This document shows, in pieces, positions 1 to 14,669 of a stretch of DNA of 64,000 bases. The translations under genes and the position numbers were made by a program. Source of the stretch: Glaciozyma antarctica PI12 (taxonomy: Eukaryota > Basidiomycota > Microbotryomycetes > Kriegeriales > Camptobasidiaceae); NCBI GenBank assembly GCA_002917775.1, contig KZ627159.1, positions 785,344 to 849,343 on the forward strand, given 5' to 3'. Each line of letters begins with the position of its first letter. Within the stretch, counting starts at the first letter, position 1. The notes beneath the pieces are model-generated. The model searched no databases and had not been told where the DNA came from. It saw only the letters and a list, made by a program, of their open reading frames with translations.

Positions 1-3402
<3,402 letters not shown>

Positions 3403-3605
3403 GCTGGGGCGCTGAAAGGCGGGAGGACGAGGCGAGGCGGGAAGAGGTTGGCCTGGATCGGGTGTGCTCTCCTCAAAGCCGCTGGTCGTGGTGTTGCTGA
3501 GCCTGTTGATGACTTGTTCCTGCGTAAGGGCACTAGCGACGTGGGGACAACACAAGCCTCGCGACGACTAGCCAAGTTCCTCTCTGACTCCTCCCGCCGA
3601 CCACG

Positions 3606-5109
3606 AGTGAGTCTCCTCTGCTGCTCTGGCTCAGCCAGGCGTAGGACACAAGCTGATAGCTTCCCTTTACAGTGAGTGGCCGACCCAAGCGAAGCGCCAA
3701 AGCACCAAAGCGACTCGAGGACGAAGCACCTCCCCCTCCTCCTCCTCGTAAACCCATCCCAGTCGAGTCGTCTCCCCTCAGTTCACACGCCAGCTCCATC
3801 TCTCCCCAGAACACTCGCACTGCTCCTTCTATCGGCGCCGCTCCTCCTCCAAAACGCCGCAAGACTTCCAACGCCAGCGCGACCGCCCATCCCACCCCTG
3901 CCCCCGTCACGACAGCTCCAATCGCCTTCCCCGCTCCCAGGATACTTCCGCCCTCCACCACCACTGCCGGTTTCCCCCAGCCCAAGTCTAAACCCTCCTT
4001 TCCGACCCCTTCATTCCCACAACCCTCGACGAGCGGGACGACGGTCAAGAGGCCTATCCCCGTCAAGAAGCCAGCCCCCAAGATCGCTCAACCGCCTTCT
4101 CCCCCGCCGCAGGAGATCCCTGACAAGCGCGTCAAGGCTGAGGAGGAGGCGAAGACGGTGACTGCGGCGCCGGTGGAGGTGGTGGAGGTGAAGTCTGCTG
4201 AGGTCAAGGGCAAGGGAGGGAAGGGAGTGGTAGGCAAGGGGAAGGGAAAGGAGGCCAAGGAGGATGAGGTTGGCAAGGGGAAAGGGAAGGAGGTGGTCGC
4301 TAAGGGGCAGCCCAAGGTCGACGTGCCTACTCCTCCGCCGCGCAAGAGGCCCAGGGTCGAAGCGACTTCCTCTGTTCCCCTCTCCTCGCTTCTCAAGCCT
4401 ACTCTCGCTGCTCCGATCGAACGCAAGAGCACTCCGGCCGCTCCTTTGGCGGCGAGCAAGCCACCAGCGAAAGACCTGCCGAGCACCAACATGGACTTTA
4501 ACGACAAGGACGCCTACTCGAGTCTGTTCACCTCTATCTCGTTCAAGGTGTGTTCTCTCTCATTTTCTTCCTGCCACGCTCGCTGACCGGTCTCGACCTG
4601 CAGAAAACTGGCGGACCAGTGCAGAAGGCTCCGATCCTCCGTCCAGGCGAAGTCCGTCTCGCCGATCCCGCCATCGTCGCGTACGTCCTACCTCTCCTCC
4701 CTCGCTCGCTTGCTAATCCCATCATTACCAGCGCCCTCGCCCCTCCTCCCATCTCCCGCGAAGCCAAACTCCGCGAGCTCAAGCACAAGCGCGAATCCGA
4801 GCAACGCCAGCTCGCCGAGTCTGCCGTGCGTCGTTCCTTACTCCCTCCAGCGCATTTCTCACCTCACTTCCTCTTACAGATGGACTCTTTCGACCTCCTC
4901 GAGCAATCGACGGCGATGATCGATTTCGAGGTGCGCCTTTCTCCTCCCTCTGCAGCGTTCGATGGAGGTGCTGATGGCGCATGCAGACGACTCTCAGGGA
5001 CGAAACGAGGCAGGTGCTGAAGAAGGCACCGCATTTGCCGAGGTTGACGACGTTTGGGAGTCTGTATTCGCTGTGGCCTGCGGAGCTCGAGGAGGAGGGA
5101 ACGCTTTGA
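3606..5109 (+). CDS. Unknown basic, low-complexity probably nuclear protein; start codon split by an intron
   Basis: I do not recognise a family. The reading MSGRPKRSAKAPKRLEDE is only reached if A3606 is joined to TG at 3673-3674 by removing a GTGAGT...TTTACAG intron (3607-3672). Exon 2 is Pro/Ser/Lys-rich with basic clusters (PPPKRRKTSN, PPPRKRPRVE) that resemble nuclear localisation signals. It ends near 4547 and is followed by short exons reading KTGGPVQKAPILRPGEVR, ALAPPPISREAKLRELKHKR (charged helix), MDSFDLLEQSTAMIDFE and TTLRDETRQVLKKAPHLPRL. The last frame stops at TGA 5107-5109 directly after PAELEEEGTL, while the next frame remains coding-like. The true C-terminus may therefore lie further on, past a frameshift near 5103. 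It is divergent from the SNF2 gene and shares a very short 5' region with it. Confidence 0.6.
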
Positions 5110-5776
5110 GGAATGCATCTGTTGATTTGTTTGAGGTTGGGCCGTTGCTTCCTAGTCTGGTATATCAGAGCTTCTACGTAACTCGATACCCCACGACGCA
5201 GAACCAGGGAGAGGAGAGAGTCGCCTCCGCCGTCGACGCAAGCTGCTCGACAACTCCAGCGCGCGCGCCCTCGTCACTTGTCCTCCTCCACCACCGGTCC
5301 CGGCAGGATGTGGTGTGCGCCCTCCCTCTCTGTCCCTACAAGCCCTTCTAACTTCCGACAGGCCTCCGATACTTCCTCATCCTCCCCCCTCCTCCCCTTC
5401 CCCTCCTCCCCACCCCTCCTCCAAGCTCTCTTCCTCATCTCCCTAATCGCCTACCAACGACCCTGCATCTACTGCTCCTTCCTCCTCATCTGTATCTGTA
5501 CGCTCTCCCTCTCCTCCTGCGCGGGCGACGCTGATGAACCCAGTCCTCGCGACTTGTAACCTCCGACTCGGGGAGGAGGCGCGCTGCTGGCTTGCGCTGA
5601 ATGGTGGAGATGTATTGCACGCTATGAAGGTGAAGGTGGGATCGGGAGCGGCAGTGGCGGTCAACGGCAGTGGGGAGGCGGCGCTGGGGACGCTGGTGGA
5701 ACGCGGGGCGTGGCTGGGGAAGACGAGGGAGTGGGCGATTAATGGGGCGGGCGTACGGTTCAGCTTTGGGCTATAG
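5110..5776 (+). CDS. Coding-like segment, probable C-terminal continuation of the preceding gene
   Basis: In the frame offset from the upstream TGA, the sequence reads LRNASVDLFEVGPLLPSLVY and continues open. Two convincing introns can be placed: GTGTGC...TTCTAACTTCCGACAG near 5313-5361 and GTACGC...GCTGATGAACCCAG near 5499-5546. The spliced product has a hydrophobic stretch (LLQALFLISLIAYQ) and then LGEEARCWLALNGGDVLHAM, ending at a TAG at 5774-5776. No ATG with a sensible context opens this segment, so I read it as the tail of the gene starting at 3606, separated by an indel near 5103. It could instead be a separate small gene. No family recognised. Confidence 0.35.
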
Positions 5777-6482
5777 CGGGGATGTAACAGCAGAGGGGCT
5801 GGGATGAGGTTGATGGAGGGAGCTGGCTGCTGGTGCTTGGTGCTTGAAGCGTGCTGAGGAGGCGCCGAGGACTGCTCTTGCCGCGGACGCCCGGAGACTG
5901 CGCCGACTGTGTTCGTTCTGCTCTGCTTCTCATTGGTTACGTCTGCTTCAGCTGAAGTTGTTGCGGTTCTCTGGGCCAGCGACCATCAGAGCTTGATATC
6001 CCTGACTCAGAACGCCCAACTCCCCTCCTGGCGTCCTCGCGCTCGACGAGCAGGCCTCGAGCTCTGAGGCAGGTCTCCAAACCTCTTATATTCTCCGCCT
6101 GCTCGTTCGACCAAGATCCTTTACCCTTTCCGCACGCGAGCCCCCACACACACGATCCTCAACCCCCCACATTCCACACCTCTCCCTCCGTGCACCGGGC
6201 CCACAGCAGTGGCACTTCAAGCAAGACTGCACGTTTCCAAAGCACATAGGGAAGGATCTTGGCTCGGCGTCGCGCGAGGGGGGATCGGCTAGGAGAGCGA
6301 GGTGGGAGCCTGTTCAATCCTGCGACGACGATTCGACTCGCTCCGCGCGCGGTTCTCTCCGACCAATCTCGCACACCAGCGACAAAGCAGTCTCGAGCAA
6401 AGCGCGGGAGAGTCCCACAACAACCCAACGAAGGCTCCCCAATCAGAAAGCGAGAACAAGCATACGATGCAATAACAACTCC
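5777..6482. other. Intergenic, 3' ends of convergent genes
   Basis: About 700 bp between two convergent genes. It probably holds both 3' UTRs. I see no RNA gene, repeat or conserved ORF in it. Confidence 0.4.
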
Positions 6483-8629
6483 CTACAACCCCTCTCCCCT
6501 CGGCCGCTTCCCCCCAATCCACTTCCTCCCCTCCTCAAGCCCATTCCCATGGAACCCCTCCTTCGGCGCCATCTCATCCCTCCCCACCTCGACCTTCGGT
6601 TTCCTCCTCCTCTTCTCCTCCCTCAGGACCGCTTTCGAGATCCTGAGCGTCTCCTGCATCGCTCCCGTCTCTGCTCGCTCGCACGAATTCGACGGCGTCG
6701 TCTGTAGTCCTTCGAGAAGGTCTGCGAGCTTGTGGGTTGGCGAGAGTGAGAGGAGAGGGTCTGCGGCGGAGGAGGAGGGGGAGGTCTTCTGTTTCTTCCC
6801 TGGGCTCTTGAGCGACTTGGAGATGAAGCCACTCGATTCGAGGACTTCTATCGCACCGGTGAATTCCATCTTGGACGGCGTCGATTGGAGAGTCCCTTCG
6901 CGTCGCAGGACTTCGGTGAAGATCTGGAAAGCGGCGTTCTGGTTGACTGAGGTGGAAGAGGAGGGTTGACGATGGATGGCAACGACGACGCCGACGAGGA
7001 CGTTGCGGGCGTTGAAGTTGAGTTCGGCGAGGCTGTTGGTGAGGAGGCGGGGAAGGGAAAGGCCTGCGAGGCGAAGGGCGTCCGACATTCCCTTCATCGC
7101 GACTTTGGGGGCCGAGGAGGGGGTAAAGTGGGAGAGAGAGTCGAGTGCGCAAGGGGAGGTGGGAGTGGGGGAGGAAGGAGGGAGAGCCGACGAGGTCGAG
7201 CGTTCCAGGATGGAGATGGCCTTTCGCACGACGTCGAGGATGATCCGAAACGTCGCCCGTCGCCGCCTGAAATCCTCTTTGCGACAAAACTGTAGCGCGT
7301 TCTTTTCGATGAGGGGGAGGTCCTCGAGGCGTGTTGGCTCGTCGAGAGAACCGGGGGAGTAGGGGTACGCCGAAGCGAGGAGAGCGAGCCGCTGTTGGAC
7401 AATGTCGACGAGGGCGAGAGCGTCGTACGGTTGGAAGTGGATGAGCTGAGGTCCCTTGAACTTGCTGGAGGGAGCGGCGGAGAGGTCGAGGTGGGTAGTG
7501 GTGAGGGTGAGCGCGTTGGCGATGCCGATGAGGGTGAGAGGGGAGGAAGGCGCGTGGGCGAGGAGAAAGAGGGAGTTGAGGAGGGTATGGGAGGACGAAG
7601 AGCGCGACGAAGTGAGGATGTGATCGATCTCGTCGAGGAGGATGAGGCTGTCGTTGCGAGATAAGTTAGTTGTCGTTTCTTGAGGGCGCGAGGGAGACAC
7701 GCACAACTTGGTACCACTCTTCAAGCCCTTCTCAAAGGCCGCCTTCCCCTTGAGCTTTCCTCCTACCTCCATCCCCAGTCCGAGCGCCAGCCTCTCCCAG
7801 AAGCTCGTGGCCTGCCCAGCACTCCCGACGCTTGAGCAGCTCTCCATGAGCACCCTAACGTCCTCCTCCATTCCGCTCGTCTCCACCTTGCCCACAAACT
7901 CGTTCAGGACATGCGAGAGGAGAGCCGTCTTGCCGATTCCTGGTGGTCCCGACACGTAAAGCGAAGGTCGAGCATCACTCGACTTAAACTTGGACGCGCG
8001 CGTAGGCGAGTCCAACGCGTTCTCCGGCTCGGACGCAGCGTAGACGTCCGGAAAGCGAGCCGAAAGAAAGTTGACGAGGGCGGCGCGCTCCTTCGTACGG
8101 CCGACAAAGGAGAGTGCTGGTGTGCGAGTGTGCTGAGGAGGGTGTGCGCGTGTGCAAAGATGTTGGGGATGATGCGGGGGGCGGGGAGAGTCGAGGTGGA
8201 CGCGACGGGTGCGTGTGACTTCTTGGGTGTGCTCGTAGGAGTGGGGAGAGTGGTGGTAGCTGGCAAAGGGAGCAGGTCAGCCAGGGATCACGCGAGGAGA
8301 GGACGCGCGCGCGTACGATCAAACGAGTCCGACGTAGGTGAGACCGTTCCCTCCAAGTCGTCCTTGAAGTCGCCCTCGTCCGTCTGGCTTGCTCGTCGAC
8401 TCGGACGCGCGTTCTCCTTCCCTTTCGAAGGTGTGATGGGGAGGGAGGAGTTCACGTCTGCCGAACGACTTTGGCTCCGTTTACGCGTCTTGATCTCGAC
8501 GACAGCTACGCGCCGTTGCTTGGAAGGGGAGGGAGTAGGCGAGTTCCAGGAGGGAGAGCGTGATGAGGTGTCGTCGCGTGAGGAAGAGCTCGGAGAGGGG
8601 GAGGAAGGTCGCGTCGTGATGGTCTCCAT
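6483..8629 (-). CDS. CDC6: CDC6/Cdc18 replication licensing ATPase (apparent 1-nt frameshift near 8112)
   Basis: AAA+ protein that loads MCM helicase on origin-bound ORC during G1, in the nucleus. The Ser/Pro/basic N-terminus (METITTRPSS) carries several S/T-P sites, as expected for CDK targets. An intron removes about 8268-8324. The core then shows VGRTKERAALVNFLSARF, Walker A SGPPGIGKTALL, Walker B LILLDEIDHIL (reached by splicing out a CTAAC-type intron at about 7652-7708), IGIANALTLT (sensor 1) and a winged-helix C-terminus ending near 6485. The frame carrying NIFAHAHTLLSTLAHQHS does not connect to the frame carrying SFVGRTKERA. One base appears to be missing around 8109-8116 and no intron fits there. 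An upstream in-frame ATG at 8794 is an alternative start. Confidence 0.9.
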
Positions 8630-8880
8630 TCGAGGTCGTTCGCGGAGGGGAGAGGAGCGCCGGAGGTGGAGGGATGGCGGTGGAGAGAGGTGGAGGTGTT
8701 TTGCGTTGAGAAGAGGTGGTGGAGGTGAAGGAAAGAGGAAAGAGGAAGAAAGGGAGCCTAGCCAACCTGGCGAGGGCGCGCGTAGGGAATCCATTTCGGG
8801 CCTAGGTGGGTTGTCCACCTTCCCTCTGCCCCACTCGACATGCAACTCTTCTTTCTTCCTTTACAGTGATACACCAAGCT

Positions 8881-10060
8881 ATGGCGCCGCCTACGACGAC
8901 TCCAGAAGAGCGAGCCGCCAAACGGGACCAGGACAGAGCCGCTTTGAGGGCCATGATGCGGGCGAAGCGGAAGGACGTCCAGGTGGAGCCGCTGGTGGAG
9001 CACGAGGGAGAGGAGAGTCTGCCGGATCAGCTCGCCGTTTTCGACAAGGGAACGACACGCCGAGGGGAGAAGGAGGAGCCGCTGCTCAGTCTCGAGGAGT
9101 TCGTCGGGTTGGGACTCCTTCCTCCGGTCAAGGTACCGCCCTGGTCTGCGGATGGGCTCAGTGAAGGCAGCAGTCCAATTAGCCCTGCGTTCAGCGTGGC
9201 TTCGACGACGACGTTGTCGACGTTGGACGACTTCCCCTCGCCGCCAACGAACCTCCCAGCTCCCAACCGCTATCGTCCGCTATCCTCTCGCCGCTCCCTC
9301 AAAATCCTCATCCACGCCCTCCGTCGATGCACCAGCTATTCCCCTTCCGCCCCTTCCGCCTACGTGCCTTCTCCCATCGCCTTTAACCAAGTCGGGAGCG
9401 TTCAGCCCTTCCCAACCTCCCGCCTTTCCTCTTCCAGTCAGTCCTCTTGATCCTCCTCCAGGCCATGGCTAACTTTTGATAACCCAGCCGCTACCATCTA
9501 CCCTCCTTTCACCTTCTCCTACCACCCTTCCACTCCTCTCACGCTCTTCCGACCTACGCACCCCACCCCCTGGTCCTCTCCCTCCCCTCCCCTCCTCCGC
9601 CTCACCAACCACTCGTCATATCCGAAACAGTACATCTCCCTCCCTCCTCTCCCGCCCTCTCTCCTTCCCAACTCCGCCCGTCAGCCCCGCGCCATCCCGG
9701 CTAAGCGCACGAAGCGTCGTTCCGTCGCCCATCCTTGCCACGCGAAGTCGCAGCTCATCGTACATCGAGCTTGAGGACGAAGATCAGGACGGAGACAGTC
9801 CGGTCGAATTCGAGAGCCTTTTGGCGACTCCTTTGCCGAAGCGACGGGTACCGCGGAGGGAGAAGTCGAAGGGAGGAGGGCGAAGCAGGCCTCTCTCGTT
9901 GGTGAAGCCTGCGCAGAACGGAGGAGCGGTAGTGGGAGCTTCAGAGGATGATAAGAGTCAAGACTCTGAGCTCGATTTGGAGGCGTCGGTTGAGACTCTG
10001 GCTTGGAGAGCGGGAATTATGAAGCGGGACTTGATTGGAGCGAGACAGATCGACAGATGA
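8881..10060 (+). CDS. Unknown Ser/Pro-rich protein with basic helical N-terminus; frame broken near 9270
   Basis: Not recognised. ATG 8881 follows a TTTACAG acceptor that would end a 5' UTR intron. The N-terminus is a charged helix (EERAAKRDQDRAALRAMMRA) and is followed by Ser/Pro/Thr-rich low complexity. The frame that is clearly coding to about 9262 (PTNLPAPNRY) and the frame coding afterwards (PLAAPSKSSSTPSVDAP) differ by one base. The switch lies at two imperfect tandem copies of a 10-mer at 9267-9286, and removing one copy restores a continuous frame. An intron at 9437-9487 (GTCAGT...GCTAAC...CCCAG) then leads to an acidic segment (YIELEDEDQDGDSPVEF), a basic one (PKRRVPRREKSKGGG) and a helical end (ASVETLAWRAGIMKRDLIGA). 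It may be continuous with the next entry. Confidence 0.5.
9267..9286. repeat. Imperfect 10-bp tandem duplication in a coding exon
   Basis: CCGCTATCGT followed by CCGCTATCCT. Removing one copy joins PTNLPAPNRY to PLAAPSKSSSTP in one frame. Confidence 0.9.
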
Positions 10061-10091
10061 GGAGGAAGGAACGCAGACGAGGCCGACATTG

Positions 10092-11245
10092 ATGGGGGCT
10101 AGCGTGCGGATTTTGGCGAGCGAGGGAGACGTTACTCGGGGCGAGCGGTGGCAGAGTGCGAAGAACCACCGCGTTCGTTCTTCCTCCTCCCTCCTTCGAG
10201 CCTCGCTAATTTTCTACTCCAGAAATCCTATAAACTCATGCGCCAACACTCTCAAGATGACGACGCCGCTGACCACAACGCTGCTCTCTCTTCCGAGGAG
10301 GAGGAGTCATTCGACCTATCCTTCGACTCCCACTCGAACGCCTCTGGCTCCACCCCCTCACTCTCCCCTTTCGCCCACTCTCGCCGCTCCACCGCATCTT
10401 CCTACGGCTTTCCGTCTCCGGCCTCCAACGTCACGCCGAGGCGGTCCTATCGAAGAAGCCAGGACGGCGTTTCGCTCCTCAGTCCTCCGTCATCGAGCCT
10501 GGAGCTCGGCGAAGGAGGACGAACTAAGGAGCGCAGGAGCTGGAACGGCGCACACGACTCGTCGCGGACCGGCTGGAGGTTGTCGAGCCTCTCGGCGCCT
10601 GACGAGCTTTCGGCGCGCGCGGACGACTCTCCCCCGCTCCCCTCGTTGAGCACACTTCCCCCTCTCGACCGATTTCCGACGACACCTCGCCGGATCCCGA
10701 TCTCTCCAGGAACGCCACGGCATCGGACGTCGATCGTTCGTCCGTCGCCAGCGTCGAGGCCGCTATCCTCGACTTCGGACATCTCGTCGGCGTCGGAAGC
10801 AGGCTGGAGGAGCTCGGCCTCCCTTCCATCGCTTAAAAAGAAGTCCAGCACATCGACTTTCAACCGCACCAGCATCGTCCCTCCCACCTCCAACATCCCC
10901 TCCTCCGCCACCTCCGCCACTCCGAGCCGGCGAGACTCTATCACCTCCAGCACCTCCTCCACCCGCCGCACCCCTATCAGCAGCCCTCCTCCCGTCCCAG
11001 ATCCGTCGCTCCTCCCCCCCTCCCCCCTCCTCACCAAACCTAGTCTGCGACCACCGACAGCTTCCAAACTCCCCAGTCGCATAGGCACATCGGGCTCGAA
11101 GGTGTCCAGTAGGCTTCCCTCGCTTAATCGCCAGGCTTCGACGTCGTTGCTTCGAGCGATGGTGGACGTGGACGAGTTTGGGCAGGTGGGGAACGCGGGA
11201 GGAGGGAAGGCGAGGACGCTCCCTGTGCCTGGAGGGAGGAGGTAG
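10092..11245 (+). CDS. Unknown Ser/Thr/Pro-rich protein, possibly the C-terminal half of the preceding gene
   Basis: ATG 10092 opens MGASVRILASEGDVTRGERW. An intron (GTGCGA...GCTAAT...CTCCAG, about 10158-10223) joins this to KSYKLMRQHSQDDDAADHN. The rest is very rich in Ser, Thr, Pro and Arg with many S/T-P and R-x-x-S patterns, as in intrinsically disordered phosphoproteins of the cell cortex or cytoskeleton, but I cannot name a family. It ends at TAG 11243-11245. Only about 30 nt separate it from the upstream stop codon. The composition of the two pieces matches, so one gene interrupted by an indel between about 10034 and 10091 is as likely as two genes. Confidence 0.5.
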
Positions 11246-11455
11246 AAGCTGTTGTTGGGGTTCTCGACGCCGTTGACGGCTGTTTATCGTTTGTTCGTAT
11301 TGTTACTTTGATACCCCCTGGTGGTAGTATATCCCTACATGAAAGATACCTGGTAGCTTGCAGCATGAGCGGGCGCGCTTCGAAAGAGCGAGAGAGGCAC
11401 GAGAGGAAGCGAGAGCGGTCGTGGATGTACATCTGCGTATTTTAATCCTACAACA

Positions 11456-13962
11456 CTAGTCGTCCTCCCCCGTCTCCAACCGCGTCTCGAATACAGTTTT
11501 CGGCTGCGTCTTGTTCCACGCTGCCGTCCATTCGTTGTCCTTGGGGTCCGACGCGTATTTGAGCAAAGCTTCTCGAGGCTGGAAAGCACGTCAGCGACAT
11601 ACGCTGAGAGGGGGGAGTCTATACGCACATCTTGATCTCGCATGTTGTCGTGAATAAGTCCCTGCGAAGCGAGCGATCAGCTGCCGACCTCGAGGTCCGA
11701 CGAACGAGGAACTCACCTGAACGACATGCTGCGTCGCACTAGCCCCAACGCGACCTCCCTTTCCAGGTCCAACAACAGGCGGCACTGCACACGCCATCAG
11801 CTCCCACCCCAATCGCGAGAATCCAAGAACGTACTAGGCTTCATCGTCTTCTGAGGATCGTGCCTCTCCCTCTCCCTCCTTCTCTTCCCGCCCCTCCCAC
11901 CCGCGGCACTCGCATCCCCATAATCGTCCTTGAACATCGGCAGGGAATGCGGCGCGATGATAGGTCGGTCGAGCGCCGTCGAGGAGGAAAAGTCGTCTGG
12001 TGCGCGAACGCGGGGAGCGCGCGTGACGGCGGTGGTGACTCCCTTAAGAGAAGTGAGAGGGGAGTAGAGGACGTGGATAGAGCCGTCTGAGGAGCCGGTG
12101 ACGATCTGTGGAAGGCGTTAGCCTTTCGTTTCGCCGATGCCGGCTGCGGCGTAGGACGAAGGACGAAGGACGAACCTGATTGATCTTTGGGTGCCAGAGG
12201 ACCTTGACGACCGAGTAAGGAGAGATATCTGCGAGAAACCGATCAGCCAGCGCCTCGTACTCAGCCCAACTGCACTCACTGAGGCTTCGCACGAGACCAA
12301 GGCCCTCCCTCCGCAGCACGACGACCTTCCCGCCATTTGCGCCAACTGCCTCGCGCGCCTTCTCCTCCTCCACAGTACCCACCATCACTCCCGCGTGCGC
12401 TCCTGCCGTCCCTGTGAGGATGTAACGCTCGTCGGGGGAGAAGACGAGGTTGGTCTCGTCGTTGAGCGAGGGAAGGTCGGTGGCGGTGAACAGAGGCTTC
12501 TTGAGAGATCGAGCGTCCCATACTGCATCAAGATTGGTCATCAAATGTTGAAAGCGAGGAACCGCAGCGACTCGCGCTTGACGGTGCCGTCTCCTCCGCG
12601 ACTGGCGAATTGACGGCCGTCGCTGGTGAAGACGAGCGAGCTCGTGACAGTGTCCTTCTCGTGCGCGTTTAGGACGGACTGTGGATAAAGGAGGTCAGGT
12701 TTCGCCTGGAGAACAGTAGTGAGCACGACTCACAGAGTTTGGTCGAGCAAAGTTGCTGTTCGCGGCCCAAAGATGAATCGCTCCGTCCTCGCAAGCTACC
12801 GGCCCCAAGATTAGCACGAGTAGCGAATGTAAGTACAAAGCGCTGACCTCCTCCAATCAGCCTCCCATCAGGACTCCAAGCGCACGCTGAAACCTTGGTC
12901 CTCCCTCCCCTGTTCTTCGACCCAACGACGATGCACGATTTCGACTTGCGCTTGCTGGTGATATCCCAGACCCGGATCGTGCTGTCTGCCGAAGCAGAAA
13001 TAAAGAGCGAGTGGTTCTTGGGGTGCCAGGCGACGGAGGAAAGAGCTGCGACGTGACCGCTGTGAGGTGTCAGTTCTCGCCCGGTCAGCTCAGTCGAGAG
13101 ACGTACTCGGTGTGGCGGAGGTCGCGGATGTACATGTCTCCCTTGACAAACTCGGCTCTGCGCATCGGGGTCAGCGCCATATCTCGACGCGCGAACAAAC
13201 TCAGAACTCACGTCTCAATTCCGTTGCGGTCAAAGAGCTTCGCCTGGTTCGCGCCCGTCGCCGCCAGGAATGAGTCGCCAGAGAGGGAGAACTGCAGGTC
13301 GTGGATCTGCATCGCCCTAGATCAGCTCTGCCCTCCCCCGCTGAGGAAGAAGCAGGCGTACCTGATGACCCTCCTTGAGCTCCCAGCTCCTGAACGGCTT
13401 GAACTCGCTGTTCATCCCACTAAAGTCCCACAGCTTCGCATCGTAATCGTAGCCTCCCGAGACCATCCTCGTTCCCGACGGATCAATAGAGAGCGCCGAC
13501 ACCGTCTACGCGCGCAGGATCAGCTCCGCCCCTCCCAGCACTCGAGCCGCGACTCACCTTCGAATGATCCTTCATACACACCTCGTGCGTCACAGGCAGG
13601 TCCGCTCCTTCCCTCGTATCGACCCATTCTCCTTCTGCCTCCTCGTCCGAATCCACGTCGTCCTCGTCGTCTGAAATGGGCACCCTCCTAACCTTCTCCA
13701 ACACGACCTTGCTCGAGGCTTCTACGGCGTGTTCGTGCTCTTCCAGCTCCTCTCCAAGTTCCTGCGGGGTCGTGTGTTAGCATTTCACTGCAGGGGAGAG
13801 CTCTAGGGGGCGCACGACAGCGTCTGCTCGACGAGTGGTGTCGATGCGAGAGTCGTCCTGCTTCTTCGCTGCGACCTGCGCGTAAAGCCAGGTTAGCTCG
13901 AGCGCGCCGTAAGGTAGCTTTGCGTAGCTCACCTTTCCGAACGCGAGAGGAAGGCTATCCAT
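11456..13962 (-). CDS. WDR70-type WD40 repeat protein
   Basis: Orthologue of human WDR70 (gastrulation-defective-1 family), a nuclear WD40 protein linked to DNA-damage responses. The N-terminus MDSLPLAFGK is followed by an acidic stretch (SDDEDDVDSDEEAEGEW). The beta propeller then reads TVSALSIDPSGTRMVSGGYD, YDAKLWDFSGM, SSVAWHPKNHSLFISASAD, STIRVWDITSK, VTSSLVFTSDGRQFASRGGD, LWDARSLKKPLF and VLWHPKINQIVTGSSDG, matching the family along its length. The C-terminus is basic and ends in TAG at 11456-11458. At least ten introns can be placed. The one at 12523-12575 uses a GC donor (AAGC|GCGAGT) and is needed to give VKLWDARSL. It is divergent from the small gene at 14050 with an 87 bp gap. Confidence 0.92.
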
Positions 13963-14049
13963 CGTGAAGGTGCGGAGTCAACAGCCGCCGCACACCTCGA
14001 GCTCTCTTTCGGCCCCGCCGAACTCTTCCTCCTCCCACAACCTCAAACA

Positions 14050-14557
14050 ATGGAATCCGCCACCACCCCCGCTGCACCCATCGTGATCCCCGAGCGCCTC
14101 ACAGTCGGCGAGATCGCAAAGGCCAACAAGGCCGCCCAGCTGGACGGTGTCGGAGCAGGAGGTGTTACGGGCTTCTTGGGCGGCTTCATCTCGCACAGGC
14201 TGTTCAAGATGTCGCGCAACGTTTCGTTGATCTCGGGACTCATGTGAGCAACCTTTCTGGATCGGAGCTTGAGAGGAGGAGCTGACGAGGACGTCGCAGG
14301 ACCGGCGCGATCGCAGGGTAGGCTGCTCTACTTCCTACCTCCGACTCAGCTCACCCCGATCGTGCAGATACATCTTCACGCAAGCTTCGCTGAAAGCTCA
14401 CCTCGCTCAAGCCGCCAAGACGAAGGCGCTGTTGCAGCAATCGCTCGCGGGGGAGGAGGGTGTGGATCGAGCTCGGTGGGAGAACGCGGTGGAGGGAGGT
14501 GCGGGAGGGTTGGAGGCTATGGCGGACAAATTCTCGAGTACGCGAGGGGATCACTGA
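14050..14557 (+). CDS. Small unknown membrane protein
   Basis: A protein of roughly 130 residues from three exons. ATG 14050 opens MESATTPAAPIVIPERLT. The middle has a glycine-rich hydrophobic stretch (GVGAGGVTGFLGGFISHRLF) and a second one spanning the splice junctions (NVSLISGLM|TGAIAG|YIFTQASL), consistent with a two-helix mitochondrial or ER membrane protein. A charged helix follows (AHLAQAAKTKALLQQSLAG) and the frame stops at TGA 14555-14557. Introns GTGAGC...GCTGACGAGGACGTCGCAG and GTAGGC...GTGCAG fit the local consensus. No family recognised; the overall shape resembles small fungal inner-membrane proteins. Confidence 0.6.
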
Positions 14558-14669
14558 AGGAGGGAAGGAGGGATGTAGTGTAGGATCCGTCACCAGTCGA
14601 CTTCGGGGGGCGAGGAGCTGCTCATCGTACATCTGCTCGTTCCATTATCCTGCGCGCTGAACGACTGAG

